Assembly (NCBI RefSeq): GCF_034928825.1
Contig: NZ_JAYFUL010000026.1
Span: 1 to 64,000, forward strand
Direction of reading: 5' to 3'
DNA: 64,000 nt
Source: Arcicella aquatica
Lineage (GTDB): Bacteria > Bacteroidota > Bacteroidia > Cytophagales > Spirosomataceae
In this document: positions 38,450 through 46,896 of the stretch, one piece after another
How positions within the stretch are numbered: position 1 is the first letter of the stretch
Layout: every line of letters begins with the position of its first letter
The notes under the pieces: generated by a model
Told to the model about the DNA's origin: nothing
Database searches by the model: none
Seen by the model: only the letters and a program-made list of their open reading frames with translations
Program-made: the position numbers and the translations under genes

Positions 38450-40945
38450 ATGAACAACATAGCAGAAGTATTACAAAAGCGATTTGAGGATCATAGAATT
38501 ATTTTTTGGTACGATACCAAATCTGAATTATTAGAGCAATACCAAGAAATATCCTTAATTGGGGTAGAGAAAATACATGTACAAAGCAATGAGTTTGAAG
38601 TAAAATATATTACCCACAAACAAAGACCAAAAGATAAATTTTTACTCTATTTCAGTGGGCCAAAGCCAGCACACGAAGACAATTGGCTATTGGATATGGA
38701 ACTAGCACACCATGTATTCCAAACCGACCCAGAAGCCATGCTTATACAAGAAATGGGACTGGATAGCCATTTCAAAGACTTAGTTGCTGAACACATTGAG
38801 TTTTTTAAAGCTAAAGACCGTAAAACAAAACTAAAAGAGCTGCTTGTAGAAGGAGATAGCCATAAGCAAATTCGTCATAAAATGCTTTCGGTGCTATTTG
38901 GAACAGAAAATATCAGTTTTACCACTTACATTCATGCCCATACTGCTGCGTATTTAGATGGAAATGAAAAGCACAACAGAGATTTAAAACACTATAATCT
39001 CAAGGATTTTTATTGGGGAGAAATCAAACAGCAATATCACTATCAAAGCGATAATCCATCACTTTATGATTTTCTGTTAGAGGTATTTAATACACATTTT
39101 GTATTAGGCAAAAAAACAAATCTAAGAAGAGATTCTAAACTAATTTTATCCCTTTGGAAAGATACTATTCTATACAGGGAATACTTTGCCAAAGTATCAG
39201 ACAAAATAGCGGTGGATATTAGTGTAGAAGACAAGCTATATCAAGCGTCGATAGATGACATTATTCAAGATGATTTATTTCGTTTAACAGATTTAAAAAT
39301 CATTCATGAATTGTCAGAATCCATTAGTAATGAACATATTACTAATGAAAAGGTCTTGTACTATGTAAAACAGCGAGAAAACAAATTTTGGTATAACGAA
39401 GTAGCCAATCTGTATCAGAGCTTAATCTTTGCCTCTGAATTGATTAGTTTAATCCGTAAATATTCGCAAGTAAATCATAACAGTTTTGAAGCAAGTACAC
39501 AGCAATATGCTGATACACTTTTTGAAATAGATCAATGCTATCGAAAATTTGTTTGGTATTATCGTAGAACTAATCAAAATAGAATTTTAACTACCATTGC
39601 CGAAAAAGTAGAAAAAGTATATACAAACGATTGGCTTTTGACTTACAATAATAATTGGCAAGCTATTATTGATAAATTGTCAGCTTGGCCCAATGAGCCA
39701 AAAAGCGGACAAAAACGTTTTTTTGCAAACTACGTAAAACCCATCATTGATAAAAAGCAACGGCTTTTTGTTATTATTTCAGATGCTTTCCGTTACGAAT
39801 GTGGAGCAGAGCTTACCAAAAGATTACAATCTGAGAATCGTTATCATGCTACAATTAGTCATGCTATCAGTAGCCTTCCCTCCTACACGCAACTTGGTAT
39901 GGCTTCTTTGCTACCTCATTCAATCCTAAGTATTCAAGATAATAGTGATATTGTTTTGGCTGATGGTATTGTAAGTAGTGGTATTCAAGGCAGAACAAAA
40001 ATTCTTGAAAAAAATGTAGGGATACGAGCCACAGCCATCAAAGCAGAAGAGTTTATGAAACTCAATACTGTTAAAGAAGGACGAGATTTTGTAAAACAGT
40101 ACGATCTGATTTATATCTACCACAACAGAATAGACAAAGTTGGAGATGATAAAATTAGCGAAGATAAAGTTTTTGAAGCCGTTGACGATGAGATACATTT
40201 CTTGATTGAGATGCTTAAAAAAATTACAAACATGAACGGCAACAACATGATTGTAACTGCAGACCACGGTTTTATGTATCAGCATAGCGATTTAGACGAA
40301 AGTGACTATAACGAATCGACACACTCAGGAGAAATCTGGAAAGAAAACAGAAGGTTTGTGATTGGTAAAAATTTAAAAAATGATGCTTCTACCAAACAGT
40401 TTAAGGGAGCAGATTTGGGGATTGCCTCAGATATTGATGTATTGATACCAAAATCCATCAATCGCTTACGCATTAAGGGAGCAGGTGCAAGGTTTATTCA
40501 TGGAGGAGCAAGTATGCAAGAAATAATAATCCCCGTGATTAAAATTACAAAAATTCGACAAAACACTACAACGCAGGTAGAAGTAGATATTATAAAATCA
40601 ACAGATAGAATTACGACGAATATTTTATCAGTATCATTTATTCAAACAGAATTAGTAAGCGAACAAGTATTACCAAGGGCTATACGAGCCAGTATTTATG
40701 CAGAAGATGGAGAATTGCTGAGTGATCAGTTTAGATACAATTTTGATATACAAGAAGGTACTGAACGCCTAAGAGAAGTAAAACACAGTTTTCAGCTAAG
40801 TGCTAAAGCAAGCAATAAATATAAAAACCAACGAGTGAAATTAGTATTAGAAGAACCTTTAGAGGAAACTTCAAAATGGAAACATTATAAAGATTTTTAC
40901 TACACATTAAACATATCGTTTACAAACGATTTTGATGATTTTTAA
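38450..40945 (+). CDS. pglZ: BREX alkaline-phosphatase-like protein PglZ
   Basis: PglZ is the hallmark of BREX systems. The 831-residue protein opens with NIAEVLQKRFEDHRIIFWYD and has an alkaline-phosphatase-superfamily core: VIISDAFRYECGAELTKRL with metal-binding D445, SSLPSYTQLGMASLLPH with the Ser/Thr nucleophile region, then NNMIVTADHGFMYQ with the Asp-His pair, and FIHGGASMQEIIIPVI. All core metal-ligand motifs are present, so the enzyme should be active. It lies 11 bases after pglX and 2 bases before brxL. Confidence 0.93.
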   Translation: MNNIAEVLQKRFEDHRIIFWYDTKSELLEQYQEISLIGVEKIHVQSNEFEVKYITHKQRPKDKFLLYFSGPKPAHEDNWLLDMELAHHVFQTDPEAMLIQEMGLDSHFKDLVAEHIEFFKAKDRKTKLKELLVEGDSHKQIRHKMLSVLFGTENISFTTYIHAHTAAYLDGNEKHNRDLKHYNLKDFYWGEIKQQYHYQSDNPSLYDFLLEVFNTHFVLGKKTNLRRDSKLILSLWKDTILYREYFAKVSDKIAVDISVEDKLYQASIDDIIQDDLFRLTDLKIIHELSESISNEHITNEKVLYYVKQRENKFWYNEVANLYQSLIFASELISLIRKYSQVNHNSFEASTQQYADTLFEIDQCYRKFVWYYRRTNQNRILTTIAEKVEKVYTNDWLLTYNNNWQAIIDKLSAWPNEPKSGQKRFFANYVKPIIDKKQRLFVIISDAFRYECGAELTKRLQSENRYHATISHAISSLPSYTQLGMASLLPHSILSIQDNSDIVLADGIVSSGIQGRTKILEKNVGIRATAIKAEEFMKLNTVKEGRDFVKQYDLIYIYHNRIDKVGDDKISEDKVFEAVDDEIHFLIEMLKKITNMNGNNMIVTADHGFMYQHSDLDESDYNESTHSGEIWKENRRFVIGKNLKNDASTKQFKGADLGIASDIDVLIPKSINRLRIKGAGARFIHGGASMQEIIIPVIKITKIRQNTTTQVEVDIIKSTDRITTNILSVSFIQTELVSEQVLPRAIRASIYAEDGELLSDQFRYNFDIQEGTERLREVKHSFQLSAKASNKYKNQRVKLVLEEPLEETSKWKHYKDFYYTLNISFTNDFDDF

Positions 40946-40947
40946 GG

Positions 40948-42960
40948 ATGAAAGCACTTGACTCTAAATTGAATGAACACTTTGGCGGAAAGGTTGTTCG
41001 TAAAGACCTAACCAAGTTGGTAAAAGGCAATGCCATTGTTCCTATTTATGTCTTAGAATATCTTCTGGGACAATACTGTGCTACAGACGATGAAGAAACC
41101 ATTTCTCGTGGCATAGAAACGGTAAAAAATATCCTTGCCAAACATTTTGTTCATCGAGATGAAGCTCAGATAATTAAATCAACCATTCGAGAAAAAGGTT
41201 CTCATAGGATTATTGATAAAGTATCTGTAAAACTCAATGACAAACAAGACCAGTATGAAGCCTATTTCGCTAATTTAGGACTCAACAGAGTACCCATTGC
41301 AGATGATATTATCAAGACCCATCAAAAGCTATTATCAAGTGGCGTTTGGTGTATTCTTACTTTAGCTTACATTTCTTCAGACGAAAAAGATAGAACGCCT
41401 TGGGTTATAGAATCTCTAAAACCAATACAAATTGCAGGGGGCGATATAGAAGAATACAAAGAGGGGCGTAAAGCATTTTCAAAAGACGAATGGATAGACA
41501 TACTGCTACAAACGATGGGCTTGAATCCTGAAGAGTTTAGTTTCCGTTCAAAACTACTACAACTCACTCGATTAGTCCCATTTGTCGAAAACAACTATAA
41601 CTTGATGGAACTTGGGCCAAAAGGCACAGGTAAATCACATATTTTCTCTGAACTATCTCCACATGGAATGTTAATTTCTGGGGGCGAAGTATCAAAAGCG
41701 AAACTATTCGTCAATAATAGTTCTGGGGAAATCGGTTTAGTAGGCTATTGGGATGTAGTCGCTTACGATGAATTTGCAGGCAAAAGCAAGAATACAGACA
41801 GAGGTTTGGTGGACATCATGAAGAACTATATGGCTAATAAGTCTTTTTCAAGAGGAACACAAGTATATGGGGCGTCTGCCTCAATGGTATTTGTTGGCAA
41901 CACAGACCATACGGTTGAGTATATGCTTAATCATAGTAATTTATTTGATGCCCTTCCAAAAGACTATTATGATACTGCATTCCTTGATAGAATTCATGCC
42001 TATTTACCAGGATGGGAGGTACAAAAACTTAGAAATGATATGTTCACTTCTGACTATGGATTTATTGTAGATTACCTTGCTGAAATACTCAAAGAACTTA
42101 GAAAAGAAGACAGAACCCATGAATATGCCCAATATTTTGAGCTTTCGGATAGTATTACCACTCGTGATAAAACAGGGATTGTTAAAACGTTTGCTGGCTT
42201 AGCTAAAGTTATTTACCCTGCTGGAGGAATGAACCAAGCAGAGAGTCAAGAGTTATTAGACTTCGCCATTGAATGTAGAAAGCGAGTAAAACTACAGCTG
42301 CAAAAGATGGACGATACTTTTGAAGCAGTTGATTTTAGTTATCAAAATAAACAAACTAAGCAAAAAGTAAATGTAGAAACACTGGAGGTTATTGAATACG
42401 GTTTACCCAAAGAAGTAACGACACAGGTTGTATCAGAATCAAATTCAACATTATCAAGTGTACAAAATTCGCAGAAAGAGTTATTAGCAGGGCAAAAAAT
42501 CATAAGAGATAATCAGCTTGGGATTTCATACAATAATCTTTTTGGCGACTACTTAATAGATGCAACAGAAATTACCATTATAGATCCTTATATCCGTCTG
42601 CCTTATCAATTACGTAATTTAATGGAATTGATAAGTTTGATTTATGCTAAAAAACAAATAGGATCAACCATAAAGCTACATTTGGTAACCAGCAACAATG
42701 AGGATTTTATACAAGGAGTTAAAGGAGCTTTTAATCAAATAACAGACTCATTAGCGTCAATGGATATTATATTTTCCTATGAATTTGATGAAAATATACA
42801 CGACCGTTCCATACAATTAAACAATGGTTGGAAAATAGTTTTAGGCAGAGGCTTAGATATTTGGCAAAAAACGGGAGGTTGGTATGACATCAGCGAATAT
42901 ATTCAAGAAAGGCGTCTTTGTAAAGCTTGTGAAATTACATTTCTAAAATCAGAAAATTAA
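40948..42960 (+). CDS. brxL: BREX Lon-like AAA+ protein BrxL
   Basis: BrxL forms a ring-shaped AAA+ assembly on DNA in type 1 BREX. The 670-residue protein begins LDSKLNEHFGGKVVRKDLTKLVKGNAIVPIYVLEYLLG and carries Walker A GPKGTGKS at 223-230 (NLMELGPKGTGKSHIF). It also has a DEFAG Walker B-like site (YWDVVAYDEFAGKS) and MKNYMANKSFSRGTQVYG. The last 160 residues (about 500-670: LFGDYLIDATEITIIDPYIRLPYQLRNL) form the domain found at the end of BrxL. It closes the operon. Confidence 0.93.
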   Translation: MKALDSKLNEHFGGKVVRKDLTKLVKGNAIVPIYVLEYLLGQYCATDDEETISRGIETVKNILAKHFVHRDEAQIIKSTIREKGSHRIIDKVSVKLNDKQDQYEAYFANLGLNRVPIADDIIKTHQKLLSSGVWCILTLAYISSDEKDRTPWVIESLKPIQIAGGDIEEYKEGRKAFSKDEWIDILLQTMGLNPEEFSFRSKLLQLTRLVPFVENNYNLMELGPKGTGKSHIFSELSPHGMLISGGEVSKAKLFVNNSSGEIGLVGYWDVVAYDEFAGKSKNTDRGLVDIMKNYMANKSFSRGTQVYGASASMVFVGNTDHTVEYMLNHSNLFDALPKDYYDTAFLDRIHAYLPGWEVQKLRNDMFTSDYGFIVDYLAEILKELRKEDRTHEYAQYFELSDSITTRDKTGIVKTFAGLAKVIYPAGGMNQAESQELLDFAIECRKRVKLQLQKMDDTFEAVDFSYQNKQTKQKVNVETLEVIEYGLPKEVTTQVVSESNSTLSSVQNSQKELLAGQKIIRDNQLGISYNNLFGDYLIDATEITIIDPYIRLPYQLRNLMELISLIYAKKQIGSTIKLHLVTSNNEDFIQGVKGAFNQITDSLASMDIIFSYEFDENIHDRSIQLNNGWKIVLGRGLDIWQKTGGWYDISEYIQERRLCKACEITFLKSEN

Positions 42961-43080
42961 AATTATAAAAAATTACTAAAACTGAGAATACTATCTTTAA
43001 TCTGTTGATTATACTAACCCCCAACCAGTCTTATGATTTCCTAAGACCTAAAACAAAGAAGAGCCTCACGCTCGAAAAGG

Positions 43081-43200
43081 CTTATTGAAAATATTAAAAT
43101 GTTTCAAGGCAAAAGGAATATTTATCCCCAAATACATTCTAAGAGCTTTACGCTCTTTAACATTTTGGGGCGTTGGGAACAACCTACGACTAGTTTGAGT
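43081..43200 (-). repeat. Intergenic repeat A, copy 1
   Basis: This 120-bp block recurs imperfectly at 44737-44854. Shared stretches include TATTAAAATGTTTCAA, AAAAGGAATATTTATCCC, CATTTTGGGGCGT and TAGTTTGAGT. On the minus strand the central part can fold: CCCCAAA pairs with TTTGGGG around an inner AAGAGC/GCTCTT stem. It lies 31 bases beyond the stop of the zeta-toxin gene, in the position of a 3' boundary or terminator. Confidence 0.65.
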
Positions 43201-43231
43201 CATTTTCAAGTAACATTAAATACTCCAAAAA

Positions 43232-43975
43232 TTATACATAGTATTTTAAAACATAATCAATAAACCAACGAGGTAATAAATCCGAATCAACCTCTAGTTT
43301 TAACTTACCCTCTATTTTTGTTGCGATAAGTCTGAATTCCTCTTCTGAATTGTCAAACAAATAACATTTATCTGTGTTCTCAATAGCATTGATGAGGTTA
43401 TTCAATGTATTGTAATACCTACTCTGTATTTTGTCAGAATCAACTCCATGTCCTCCTTTTACCACCCTATTCTCAACCCTTGAGATATTAACCTCTGGAT
43501 CATCAATACATATAAAGTACAAGTAAGTTTTGTATCCGTTTTGTTTTGCTTCAACTATTTCCTGAATTTTTGACGGGTGACTCATCACTGTTTCAAAACA
43601 AAAATCAATCTTTTGTTTTTGTACATGGTGTCTTAAAAACGCACTTATCAAAGCACCCTCGTAGCTGTGCGTTTCTTTTTGAATATCAACAATAACATTC
43701 TCTTTTATTGTAATATCTATAGGTCGTTTATCTTTGCTCGACTTCTCTATCAGTGATTTAGCACGCTCAGTTTTAAAAAAATCATCTAAATCCGCTTGCG
43801 TCAAGCTTAAATCGTAATCATGCAAGTCAACATATCCCTTTGTTGCGAGCTCCTTTTCTATCAGGTCTGCATTTAAGAAAGGTCCAGTAGTATATTTTTT
43901 TGAAAAAGAATCGAACAATGTACTTTTACCTGAACCATTTGGGCCTGCAAAAACCCTTAACCTTGGCTTTGACAT
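43232..43975 (-). CDS. Zeta-toxin-type P-loop kinase
   Basis: The N-terminus RLRVFAGPNGSGKSTLFDSF holds a P-loop (G11-T19). It is followed by GPFLNADLIEKELA, FCFETVMSHPSKIQEIVEA and YLYFICIDDPEVNISRVENRVVKGGHGVDSDKIQSRYYNTL, the order found in zeta toxins and related UDP-N-acetylglucosamine kinases. Such toxins phosphorylate a cell-wall precursor and are held in check by a partner. The small gene 4 bases upstream is the likely partner. At 247 residues the length fits. The pair probably stabilises the plasmid or guards against phage. Confidence 0.85.
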   Translation of the reverse strand: MSKPRLRVFAGPNGSGKSTLFDSFSKKYTTGPFLNADLIEKELATKGYVDLHDYDLSLTQADLDDFFKTERAKSLIEKSSKDKRPIDITIKENVIVDIQKETHSYEGALISAFLRHHVQKQKIDFCFETVMSHPSKIQEIVEAKQNGYKTYLYFICIDDPEVNISRVENRVVKGGHGVDSDKIQSRYYNTLNNLINAIENTDKCYLFDNSEEEFRLIATKIEGKLKLEVDSDLLPRWFIDYVLKYYV

Positions 43976-43979
43976 TGCG

Positions 43980-44237
43980 CTATTTTCGTTCTAAAATCAT
44001 CCCTTTTTTAAATCTTGAAGTATCCACTTCATGTTTATCTAGAGTTCTTAATACCACCTCACTTTTGTCAGGGTTTATAGAAATAATCTTGCCATCTCTT
44101 ATGATTTTTACTGTCAAACCCAAAGCTTTAGAAGTTCTGATTGCTTTGGAAGATGCTATTTTTGCAGATTGAAGAAGTATTTGCTCTTCTTTTGTAGAAT
44201 CACTGCCTTTCCCACGTTTTGTTGCTCTGCTTCTCAT
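43980..44237 (-). CDS. Probable antitoxin of the zeta-type toxin
   Basis: The 85-residue basic protein (MRSRATKRGKGSDSTKEEQILLQSAKIAS..., then LGLTVKIIRDGKIISINPDKSEVVLR) lies 4 bases before the toxin in the same direction. It lacks the fold of the classical epsilon antitoxin by eye. Short conserved genes of this kind with a KIIRDGKIISI-like strand are typically found upstream of Bacteroidota zeta-like toxins. The assignment rests on position and size. Confidence 0.65.
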   Translation of the reverse strand: MRSRATKRGKGSDSTKEEQILLQSAKIASSKAIRTSKALGLTVKIIRDGKIISINPDKSEVVLRTLDKHEVDTSRFKKGMILERK

Positions 44238-44736
44238 TATCTTATATTTTATTATTCAAATCAGCTTTCGTGTTGATTTTTATTTCAGTACTGCCCATAA
44301 CATTCATTACCTAATTATTCAGTGTGTGTGTTATGCTAGAACAGATAGCTTTTTGCTTATTCTCATCGGTAGTCATCTTTTCTACAATAACGCACTCCTA
44401 CCTAATCCTCACAAATTGTGTTTCTACAAATATAAAAAAATATTCGATAACCTTAAACTCCACACTGCCTCTCAAACATTCTCAATATCACTTGGTAAAC
44501 TATCATGCCATCTTTACAAGGTAATGATAAATGTTTAACATTATCCTTCTTGAGATATGTTTTTTATTGCTAATATCCTTTGTCGGGGATAATGACCTAA
44601 AAATGCAGGTCTATATTTCTATTCTACTAACTTAGTCAATTTAAACATAATGGTAGAGACTATCCAAAGACTTATCTTACCACAAATTTTACCAATTCCT
44701 GTTTAACGTTCTTTCGCTATAACTTAATTATGGAAG
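44238..44736. other. Gene-less region upstream of the toxin module
   Basis: Only two short overlapping open frames (44324-44538) occur, and their composition does not look protein-like. The region must contain the minus-strand promoter for the antitoxin-toxin pair. I see no RNA gene. Its right part runs into the second copy of repeat A. Confidence 0.35.
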
Positions 44737-44854
44737 CTTATTGAATGTATTAAAATGTTTCAAGCCAAAAGGAATATTTATCCCTGATACATTGTACGAA
44801 GTGACGCTATTTAGCATTTTGGGGCGTAGGAAACAACCTATGATTAGTTTGAGT
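44737..44854 (-). repeat. Intergenic repeat A, copy 2
   Basis: This is the second, more diverged copy of the block at 43081-43200. It lies 17 bases beyond the stop of the minus-strand gene ending at 44872, the same relative position as copy 1 behind the zeta gene. The inner hairpin is weakened here. The two copies flank the zeta toxin module directly and in the same orientation. Confidence 0.6.
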
Positions 44855-44871
44855 TATTATCTGCAGGACTT

Positions 44872-46437
44872 CTAAAGGAGATGTGTTTCTAATGTACTAA
44901 ATGTTCTAATAGATTTTTTAAATATTTCTTTTTGTATATCTATTAGATTTCGTTCATTAAAATTAAAATATTCAAGTGCTTTTTTACACTCTTTGTTTGA
45001 ATTGCTAAATGTATGTGCTATTAATCCAGATCGTAAACTTTGTAAGTGCCTTAAAAACTCAAATAAATCTGGAATATCCATATTTTTGCTTTCTAAAAAT
45101 TTTTGAAATTTAGAAATTCCTTTAGTATTTGGCTCTAATTCAATTCCTTTTACAATTTCTTTTTCGTTGATTCTATCAATTGTTAATTTTACTATTGTCA
45201 AAGTTTGCTCACAAAAGCTTTTAATATTATTTTCAGTTATAAGATGTAAGGCTTTAAAATTGAACTCGTCTTCTTTTGCCAAAGGTTTATAAAGATTCCA
45301 ACCGAATTTTTGATACCATTTTTTGTTGAAATCATTGTATAAATGTTTAAAATATAAATCTATTGATTCTGGACTTTCATACCAATTTCCTAAAATCATT
45401 GTCTTGTAATATGTTGAACTGAGTTTTAAATCTTCTGTAATTGGAATATTGTATTGTTTCCAATGTAATTGCTCGTTTTCTGGTAATATCAATAAATCTG
45501 TTAAGAGAACAGGAATAATATTTTCTAAATTATTATCAATTTTTAACCTAAAATACTTATTAGAAACAGAAAAGCTATCAATTTCATATTCTATTGGATT
45601 ATTATAGTATTTATTTAAAACTTCCTTTTTAAAGTATGTAAACGTGAAATTGCCTTTTGACTCATATTTCGGATTTTTCAGTATAATTTCTCCATTTTCA
45701 TCAATTCCAATAATAAACTCTTCACAATGAAAATTGTCAAAATCTAAATAACTTCTTTTTGAAACATTAGGCTTTATAAAATAATTACCTAAAATCCAAC
45801 TTTGATAAGTTCCCATATCGTTTCTTATCAAATGATTATAAAAGTAATTTTCGTTTGAAAAGTCTTTGTCGATGAATTCTAAATTCCAATCTTTATCAAT
45901 AGTTTTTCGTAAAATCATATATTCAAAACTTATAAAAAAATGCATATCTCTCATTGTAATATACTCTTTGAGATATTTTAATTTTATTTTGACTTTATTA
46001 GGTTCTACTACTATTACTTCATCTAATTCTCCATAATCGTTTACAAAATAATAGACACGATTTTGTTTATCAGCCACTTCTTCAAATAATCGATAGAAAA
46101 GAATAAATTCTTCCCCAACATCAATATATTTTTTTATGCCATCTTTAATATTAAATGATTTTCGAAATAAGAAAGGTTCTACTTCTTCGTTGTCATAAGT
46201 TTGATAGGAATTATCTCCATAAACATTTGATTTCCCTTCATAACCATAATTAATAGGCCAACTATGAGATGAAGAATATTTTTCTAAGTATTTATTTTTG
46301 ATTAAAGCACAATAAATTCCTTTAGATTCAATTTCGTCATATGTTGATTCACAAATTAATAACCATCCATTTTTAATTTTAAATCCATTTTCTATTTCTT
46401 GAATTTTATCTTTTAGGAGAAAAGTTTCTAAATTCAT
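44872..46437 (-). CDS. Unrecognised 521-residue protein with HEPN-like C-terminus
   Basis: The first 400 residues are beta-rich, polar and unrecognised (for example NGWLLICESTYDEIESKGIYCALIKN). The last 120 residues are helical and contain LRSGLIAHTFSNSN, giving an R469-x5-H475 pair that fits the R-x4-6-H active-site motif of HEPN ribonucleases. The preceding FEFLRHLQSLRS is in the expected helix. Large proteins with a beta-rich N-terminus and a HEPN C-terminus occur among phage-defence effectors such as ApeA; the resemblance is by layout only. It stands alone between duplicated intergenic blocks, next to a zeta toxin and a KAP NTPase. Confidence 0.6.
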   Translation of the reverse strand: MNLETFLLKDKIQEIENGFKIKNGWLLICESTYDEIESKGIYCALIKNKYLEKYSSSHSWPINYGYEGKSNVYGDNSYQTYDNEEVEPFLFRKSFNIKDGIKKYIDVGEEFILFYRLFEEVADKQNRVYYFVNDYGELDEVIVVEPNKVKIKLKYLKEYITMRDMHFFISFEYMILRKTIDKDWNLEFIDKDFSNENYFYNHLIRNDMGTYQSWILGNYFIKPNVSKRSYLDFDNFHCEEFIIGIDENGEIILKNPKYESKGNFTFTYFKKEVLNKYYNNPIEYEIDSFSVSNKYFRLKIDNNLENIIPVLLTDLLILPENEQLHWKQYNIPITEDLKLSSTYYKTMILGNWYESPESIDLYFKHLYNDFNKKWYQKFGWNLYKPLAKEDEFNFKALHLITENNIKSFCEQTLTIVKLTIDRINEKEIVKGIELEPNTKGISKFQKFLESKNMDIPDLFEFLRHLQSLRSGLIAHTFSNSNKECKKALEYFNFNERNLIDIQKEIFKKSIRTFSTLETHLL

Positions 46438-46468
46438 TTGTGACGTGCGGTTTTAAAGTCTTGCAGAA

Positions 46469-46893
46469 AACTCGCTAATATGCGAAAGTTTTGTAGTACT
46501 TTTTGTATTTTTTTGTGTTATTCCTATTTTTCGTTGTACTATTGATGTCGTACTTCTTGTATTCTTGGTGATAGTTTTTGTAATTCCTAAAATAGTTGTT
46601 TTCTTAATAATTTCAATAATTCTTTTAAATTTAATTGGTCAAACGGACTAACAATTTTCAAAAGACTTACTTTAAAACATGGGTATAACTATAAATGAGA
46701 AACAAGCCCTAAAAACAAAAAGCAGGTAAAAACCTGCTCTTCCAAAATCATCAAGTCGAACTACAACGCCATAAATGCAACTAAGCCGACCTCTAGACTA
46801 GCCATCCGCCTAGGTTAAGTTCAAAACTAAGCGTCACTCATTCCTTCATGGCTTGGCTTGCAGCTACGACGAAGGCTTAGTTATTAACAGCTG
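46469..46893 (-). repeat. Intergenic repeat B, copy 1
   Basis: About 425 bases fill almost the whole space between two minus-strand genes and recur at 48824-49193. Shared stretches include CTAATATGCGAAAGTTTT, AGTACTTTTTGTATT, GGGTATAACTATAAATGAGA followed by AACAAGCCCTAAAAACAAAA, CAAGTCGAAC, CTAGACTAGCC and TTGCTTGCAGC or its variant. At the end next to the upstream gene's stop lies an imperfect hairpin with AACTAAGC and GCTTAGTT arms (about 46833-46882). Confidence 0.8.
46731..46748 (-). terminator. Rho-independent terminator within repeat B copy 1
   Basis: AGCAGGT (46731-46737) pairs with ACCTGCT (46742-46748) around a four-base loop. On the minus strand it is followed by a T-rich TTTTTGTTTTTAGGG. 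It would end the transcript of the KAP NTPase gene. The second repeat copy keeps a weakened version near 49028-49047. Confidence 0.7.
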
Positions 46894-46896
46894 TAT

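Noticed and set aside
44324..44538. Two overlapping short plus-strand open frames between the toxin module and repeat A
   Set aside because: They are offset frames of the same A+T-rich DNA, without motifs, opposite to all neighbouring genes.
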